From the NCBI GenBank assembly GCA_030386875.1, contig CM059572.1, forward strand, positions 37,259,732 through 37,323,731: a stretch of 64,000 nucleotides of DNA. Direction: 5' to 3'. Each line of letters opens with the position of its first letter. Within the stretch, counting starts at the first letter, position 1. The notes under the pieces were generated by a model. That model saw only the letters and a program-made list of their open reading frames with translations. It searched no databases and had not been told where the DNA came from. The DNA comes from Morinoia aosen (taxonomy: Eukaryota > Arthropoda > Malacostraca > Amphipoda > Talitridae). Shown here piece by piece: positions 59,101 to 64,000 of this stretch. Made by a program: the position numbers and the translations under genes.

Positions 59101-61999
59101 TCACATTACAATCGTCACTGCTGCTTGATGATTTTTCGAGATTACACTCATATCTGCTCAATAAATGCTGAATTACGCTTGCTTTCCAGACGGATAATCT
59201 ATCTCAGTTGGAGAGGCTCCGTCGACGAGCAGCTTCGACCATTCCTCCACAACTACCGATTCCAAACCTGAGGCCAAGCATGCTCAACACTCCCTCTCCA
59301 CCCGTGCTGGAGCTACCAAACAGCACGACGTTCTCATGTCCCTTGTGCAGGACCCGTATTAACACCAAGAACCTCCAAACCAACAGGTGAAATGGCTGTG
59401 GAAGATCTAGTGCTGGTGATACGCAGTAAGGTGTAAGCTCTTTCGAGGTAGATTCCTAGTAACGATGGGTAAAGTTAAAACGATCGTTCATTCGGATATT
59501 GTACATGCTTCTGTTCTAAGTATTAAACGGATGCTTGGATAATTATTTCGTGAGACCTGAAAGTTTAAACCAAATGAAAAATGGTTAAACATGTTTAGCT
59601 ATTGCCTGTAGTTCCAATGAAGACGCTCATTTAGGTTTTTAAATGTTATTTCTTCTGATTATTTCACAAGAATTGGGCAAAAACCGGGATATTGCTGCAT
59701 TTGGCTTTTTCTCCTGGTGCATTATTTTTTGCGAAAGTGACTACTGCGATCACTTGAATTCTAACACTGTATTTGACTGATTGGGGGATCCACATTGGCT
59801 ACAACCTATTATCATCTAAGGTACATCATCGCTCACATTGAAGACATCAACAAACTGAAGAGGTTATCTGCCAAACAAACTCCAACAATCCAGAGTGCAC
59901 CTAATCCTACCGTCTTGCCGAGAAGTTCGGTGTCGACATCTCCTACCGTCGAAGAATCCTGGTGCGTTCCTTGCGGAGCTTTGGCTAAGGTCATCGTGTG
60001 CACCCATCACGAGAAAGTCTCACTTGACGAAGTGAGTAAAGCTGCACTCGGTTAAAAAAATAATTACCTTCATAAATTTGAAGTATTTTACCACCACATC
60101 TAACACTCCAACACTCATTTTACCACCATCCAAATCTAACACACAGACTTGGCGTTTCAACTTCATCATGTTGTGCGTTATGTTATCACGCAATTTGGAC
60201 GCGGTGAGTCGGCAGGTGGAGTAATATTTAGGATATTTTCTTTTTCTTTTACAGTGGATCAGAACTCAGTCTGCGAAACTGAAAGAGCGCGCGATGATGA
60301 TGGAGATGAACGTTGACAAGCAGGGAGAGAATATGCGAGCTATTGAAGGAGAGCTTCAGACCATCGTGTCCACCACACGCACACTGCTGAGGTGAAAACA
60401 AAGTATACCAACATAGTTCTGCATAGATTGTTAATTACAAAATGACTCAATTCTTTTATTGGTGTATAAGACTAAGATGAATTCTCTGGAATGTCTGTCG
60501 CATACATGAATCCTCAAGACGGAAAATTTCAAGCCAATTAGAAAGAGACACGGTTAGAGGGTGTTTATTCTAATGAGAAAAAAATAAAAATAAATGAAAA
60601 TTTCAATCTACTCCAGCGAATTTAACTCCTATGTTTCCAGGAAAGTGGAGTCTCAGAACAAGGAGTGGAAGCGTATAAAAGGACGTCTGCAGTCTGTCGC
60701 TGCAGGCTGCGAGACCCACAGCAGCCGCAATTTTGTATCTTCCATCTCTGGTGGCCGTATACGAAACGATGCAAACAGAGCCAAGACAGACTTAGCGCTG
60801 AAGATTCAAGAAATGGTAACTAATTGAGGGAATTACAAGATTAGCGAGCTTCAAAATGTCACATCTCTGTTTCGTCCTGTAGCTGAGCCACAGTGTCGGA
60901 AAAAAGCGTCTCAAATGCGGGAATAATTTATAGAATGTTGAAACAAATTGAGTGCCTGTGAATGCCGAGTACACGTTTGTGGCATGTGCATCAACTGCCA
61001 TGTTATGGTGTAGAGCAGTGTTTCTTAACAGGGGGGGAGGGGGGGGGCAGCGTGAGCTTCCGCTGTAAAGCCTGATTTTTCCCAGTAATGTTTTCGACAA
61101 AAGAGTGAACTTTCAGTGTTGAACATGTTTAAGGGCCTATTTACAATATTCTTTGTTGTGAGCTCTTGTTTGAGCCGTAGATTAATGACGCTCCTCTCTA
61201 GAGTTGTTCTTGAGTTGGAAGGTCACAGCAATCTCAGTGCTCATATTAGAGTGAAATGCTGGCTTGTTAGTTTTATTTTGAAGTTTAGGGTTTAAATGTG
61301 TTTTAAAGATTTCGGCTTGAAGGCGAGAAGCCAACAAACCTAGTTTGCTGCTTTAACACAAACTCGATGTCTTAAGCAGCGACTGTCTGTGTTTCAGAAG
61401 GAGCATAGTCCTGGTCTGTTCATTTCTGAGGCTTATCCTCTCACGTTCTTAAATATATTTCTCACACCCCTAATTCATTATGTATGTTGAGTGAAGCCAG
61501 AACGTGCGCATGTGTTGAGTGGCACCATAGAGAGTAAGCCTATCGTTCGTGCATCGAGACGACAGATTAACACTGAAGTAGCAAGACCGTGGTGTTGACA
61601 TACTCAGTTGCTGATCACTGTAGCAGCGAGATTACATATTGCCTAAATTGGAGTTGCGAGACCATGGCCTATAACTGGAGTTGAGTCAGACAAACCAAGT
61701 AGGCCTATTACTTGAAAAATAAATCGCTCTACCGCGAGGAAAATGATTTTTTCAAGAACTTACACTCCTGCGCGTAATCAGTTAGCTCCACATTGCCCAT
61801 TTGCTTCTTTTTATTGACAATGTATTATTTTTTGCAGACAAAGGAGCTGGAGAGAATAAAGAGTGATTCAATCAAGATAGAAAACGCGGGCGTGATGGAG
61901 AACGATTGCCTCATGTGGAGCAGCGACAATAAAATCTACGTAAAGAAGGGTGTTAAGACCTACACCATATCTAGAGAAGATGCTGCATACGCCATGTAA
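56048..61999 (+). CDS. RING-type E3 ubiquitin ligase, TRIM-like (7 exons, 5' end not found)
   Basis: Exons 56048-56176, 57202-57255, 59190-59386, 59821-60031, 60255-60391, 60641-60815 and 61838-61999 join in one frame of 354 residues to a TAA. All junction phases agree. The RING opens with NCPICYEP...CLHTTCLTC (C-x2-C-x15-C-x-H-x2-C-x2-C). The last pair is FSCPLCR in exon 3, so 78 residues separate the sixth and seventh ligands, longer than canonical. Exon 4 has a Cys/His cluster (WCVPCGALAKVIVCTHHEK) like a partial B-box. Exons 5-6 are helical and charged (LKERAMMMEMNVDKQGENMR). RING proteins of this kind transfer ubiquitin from an E2 to a substrate; the substrate is unknown. The start codon must lie in an upstream exon I could not identify. 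Confidence 0.82.
57202..57255 (+). CDS. RING gene exon b (18 codons)
   Basis: Encodes ASAEVRRAGTVRGATSTQ. The acceptor is TGTTTTTCAG and the donor CCCAA/GTGAGT. It is phase 0 at both ends and so could be a cassette exon; skipping it would shorten the RING insertion from 78 to 60 residues. Confidence 0.7.
57737..57889 (+). other. Small open frame in an intron of the RING gene
   Basis: 50 codons from ATG to TGA, ending NHEFQKDDLIVTPDELKEIV-ALF. A second frame is also open across the same stretch. There is no splice site in phase with the RING gene. It is probably a chance frame or a remnant of an unknown element. Confidence 0.3.
59190..59386 (+). CDS. RING gene exon c: Pro-rich insertion and last RING Cys pair
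   Basis: Begins TDNLSQLERLRRRAASTIPP, continues as a Pro-rich stretch and ends TTFSCPLCRTRINTKNLQTN. The acceptor is GCTTTCCAG and the donor CAACAG/GTGAAA. Confidence 0.88.
59821..60031 (+). CDS. RING gene exon d: B-box-like cluster
   Basis: Begins YIIAHIEDINKLKRLSAKQ (after a split Arg codon) and ends WCVPCGALAKVIVCTHHEK, then VSLDE. The acceptor ATCATCTAAG has a weak pyrimidine tract, but phases fit both neighbours. The donor is GACGAA/GTGAGT. Confidence 0.85.
60255..60391 (+). CDS. RING gene exon e: coiled coil
   Basis: WIRTQSAKLKERAMMMEMNV, then DKQGENMRAIEGELQTIVST. The acceptor is TTTTCTTTTACAG and the donor CTGAG/GTGAAA. Confidence 0.88.
60641..60815 (+). CDS. RING gene exon f: coiled coil continued
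   Basis: KVESQNKEWKRIKGRLQSVA, then AAGCETHSSRNFVSSISGGR, ending in a helical TDLALKIQEM. The acceptor is ATGTTTCCAG and the donor ATG/GTAACT. Confidence 0.87.
61838..61999 (+). CDS. RING gene exon g: C-terminal exon and stop
   Basis: TKELERIKSDSIKIENAGVM, then a small domain-like end (CLMWSSDNKIYVKKGVKTYT, then ISREDAAYAM) and TAA at 61997-61999. The acceptor is ATTTTTTGCAG. Confidence 0.88.
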   Translation, partial: TKELERIKSDSIKIENAGVMENDCLMWSSDNKIYVKKGVKTYTISREDAAYAM

Positions 62000-62172
62000 A
62001 GGGTTCTCTTAACTTGATGTTTTTTATGCACGATTTAATGCGTCCATAATCACATGTGTTGTTCGCTTCTTAATTTCTTATTTCCATTGACCAATTATTC
62101 CATGAGTCGAAATCATTGTTTAGAAATAATTTTCAATGATAGATTCATGTGTGGCTATTTTAAAATATGTAT

Positions 62173-62178
62173 AATAAA
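62173..62178 (+). terminator. Candidate poly(A) signal of the RING gene
   Basis: AATAAA about 175 bp after the stop codon, with T-rich sequence downstream. It is the nearest canonical hexamer, though AATAAA words are frequent in this AT-rich DNA. Confidence 0.5.
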
Positions 62179-62463
62179 TGAACTTGTTTATATTTTTTGT
62201 CAGTGCAGCTCAATGCCTCTATTCAGGTATAGGAATATAAATACATTCTCGTTGCATCGAATATTCAATTAATGTAAAGCTAAATGTGTGAAAAATAACA
62301 TTATAAATAAGTTCTTTGGAGGCAGAAAAGACTTACGTTTTTAGCGTGAGCGCTTAGCAACAAGAAAAATAATGAATTGAATAGCAATGATACATAATGC
62401 GTATCACTGAAAAAATGCAGTTAAGTTGAGTCAAGAAATGATTTAGGTGCGAGGTGAAAAAAC

Positions 62464-64000
62464 TTAAATAAATATCTAGAGAAGCCTAGATAAATATCTG
62501 GAGGAACCTAGATAAATATCTGGAGGAACCTAGACAAATATCTGGAGGCACCTAAATAAATATCTGAAGGGAACCTAAATAAATATCTGAAGGGAACCTA
62601 GATAAATATCTGGAGGAGCCTAGAGAAATATCTGGTGGAACCTAGACAAATACCTGGAGGCACCTAAATAAATATCTGAAGGGAACCTAAATAAATATCT
62701 GAAGGGAACCTAGATAAATATCTGGAGGAGCCTAGAGAAATATCTGGTGGAACCTAGACAAATACCTGCAGGCACCTAAATAAATATCTGAAGGGAACCT
62801 AAATAAATATCTGAAGGGAACCTAGATAAATATCTGGAGGAGCCTAGAGAAATATCTGGTGGAACCTAGACAAATATCTGGAGGCACCTAAATAAATATC
62901 TGAAGGGAACCTAAATAAATATCTGAAAGGAACCTAGACAAATATCTGGAGGCCCCTAAATAAATATCTGAAGGGAACCTAAATAAATATCTGAAAGGAA
63001 CCTAGACAAATATCTGGAGGCACCTAAATAAATATCTGAAGGGAACCTAAATAAATATCTGAAAGGAACCTAGACAAATATCTGGAGGCACCTAAATAAA
63101 TATCTGAAGGGAACCTAGATAAATATCTGAAAGGAACCTAGACAAATATCTGGAGGCACCTAAATAAATATCTGAAGGGAACCTAGATAAATATCTGAAA
63201 GGAACCTAGACAAATATCTGGAGGCACCTAAATAAATATCTGAAGGGAACCTAGATAAATATCTGAAAGGAACCTAGACAAATATCTGGAGGCACCTAAA
63301 TAAATATCTGAAGGGAACCTAAATAAATATCTGAAAGGAACCTAGACAAATATCTGGAGGCACCTAAATAAATATCTGAAGGGAACCTAAATAAATATCT
63401 GAAAGGAACCTAGACAAATATCTGGAGGCACCTAAATAAATATCTGAAGGGAACCTAAATAAATATCTGAAAGGAACCTAGACAAATATCTGGAGGCACC
63501 TAAATAAATATCTGGAGGCACCTAAATAAATATCTGAAGGGAACCTAGATAAATATCTGGAGGAGCCTAGAGAAATATCTGGTGGAACCTAGACAAATAT
63601 CTGGAGGCACCTAAATAAATATCTGGAGGCACCTAAATAAATATCTGAAGGGAACCTAGATAAATATCTGGAGGAGCCTAGAGAAATATCTGGTGGAACC
63701 TAGACAAATATCTGGAGGCACCTAAATAAATATCTGGAGGCACCTAAATAAATATCTGAAGGGAACCTAGATAAATATCTGGAGGAGCCTAGAGAAATAT
63801 CTGGTGGAACCTAGACAAATATCTGGAGGCACCTAAATAAATATCTGGAGGCACCTAAATAAATATCTGAAGGGAACCTAAATAAATATCTGAAAGGAAC
63901 CTAGACAAATATCTGGTGGAACCTAGACAAATATCTGAAGGGAACCTAAATAAATATCTGAAGGGAACCTAGACAAATATCTGGTGGAACCTAGACAAAT
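62464..64000 (+). repeat. Minisatellite of 22-23-bp units with higher-order structure
   Basis: About 65-70 tandem units built on AAATAAATATCTGAAGGGAA-CCT and AGACAAATATCTGGAGGCAC-CT, running off the right edge. Unit types are arranged in repeating groups. For example, a three-unit block of about 68 bp recurs from about 62950 to 63500. A longer block with GGAGGAGCC and GGTGGAACC units occurs on both sides of it. Confidence 0.97.

Noticed and set aside
62464..64000. Possible CRISPR-like array
   Set aside because: Units are contiguous and lack unique spacers. It is a eukaryotic minisatellite.

Overview
This is nuclear DNA from an animal, most likely an arthropod and probably an insect. The evidence is many small exons with GT/AG borders in AT-rich introns, no bacterial operon structure, and a dense load of arthropod-style DNA transposons (hAT, Tigger/pogo-like, piggyBac-like, many foldback MITEs) plus non-LTR retrotransposon fragments. 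I cannot name the species.

Positions 1-30964 on the minus strand hold the 5' part of REV3L (REV3), the catalytic subunit of DNA polymerase zeta. Twelve coding exons join with perfectly matching phases. The first exons match the conserved REV3 N-terminal polymerase-B region. The twelfth exon is a single uninterrupted reading frame of at least 13.8 kb that runs off the left edge. The visible part already encodes about 5647 residues, against about 3130 for the whole human protein, and the exonuclease/polymerase core must lie left of position 1. The giant exon encodes a mostly disordered Ser/Thr/Pro-rich linker. It carries a 10-copy 11-residue repeat, an SR-rich repeat, a cluster of proline motifs that fit the REV7 (MAD2L2)-binding consensus, a long charged helix and an AT-hook-like motif.

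Positions 31000-56000 are a gene-poor transposon field. It includes a Tigger-type relic, two copies of an 8-bp-TSD foldback MITE, a nest of inverted-repeat elements at 35.8-39.6 kb (a foldback inside a hAT-like element inside a larger foldback), a 206-bp hAT MITE, a piggyBac-like MITE, a duplicated locus with a 48-bp minisatellite, a LINE endonuclease fragment and a 1.3-kb inverted duplication.

Positions 56048-61999 on the plus strand hold seven phase-compatible exons of a RING-type protein, probably an E3 ubiquitin ligase of TRIM-like layout (RING, partial B-box-like Cys/His cluster, coiled coil). Its 5' end was not found. It is followed by a poly(A) signal and a minisatellite of about 22-23 bp units with higher-order structure, from 62464 to the right edge.

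The two genes face away from each other and show no evident functional link. The strongest points for follow-up are the enlarged REV3L and its predicted multivalent REV7-binding array.
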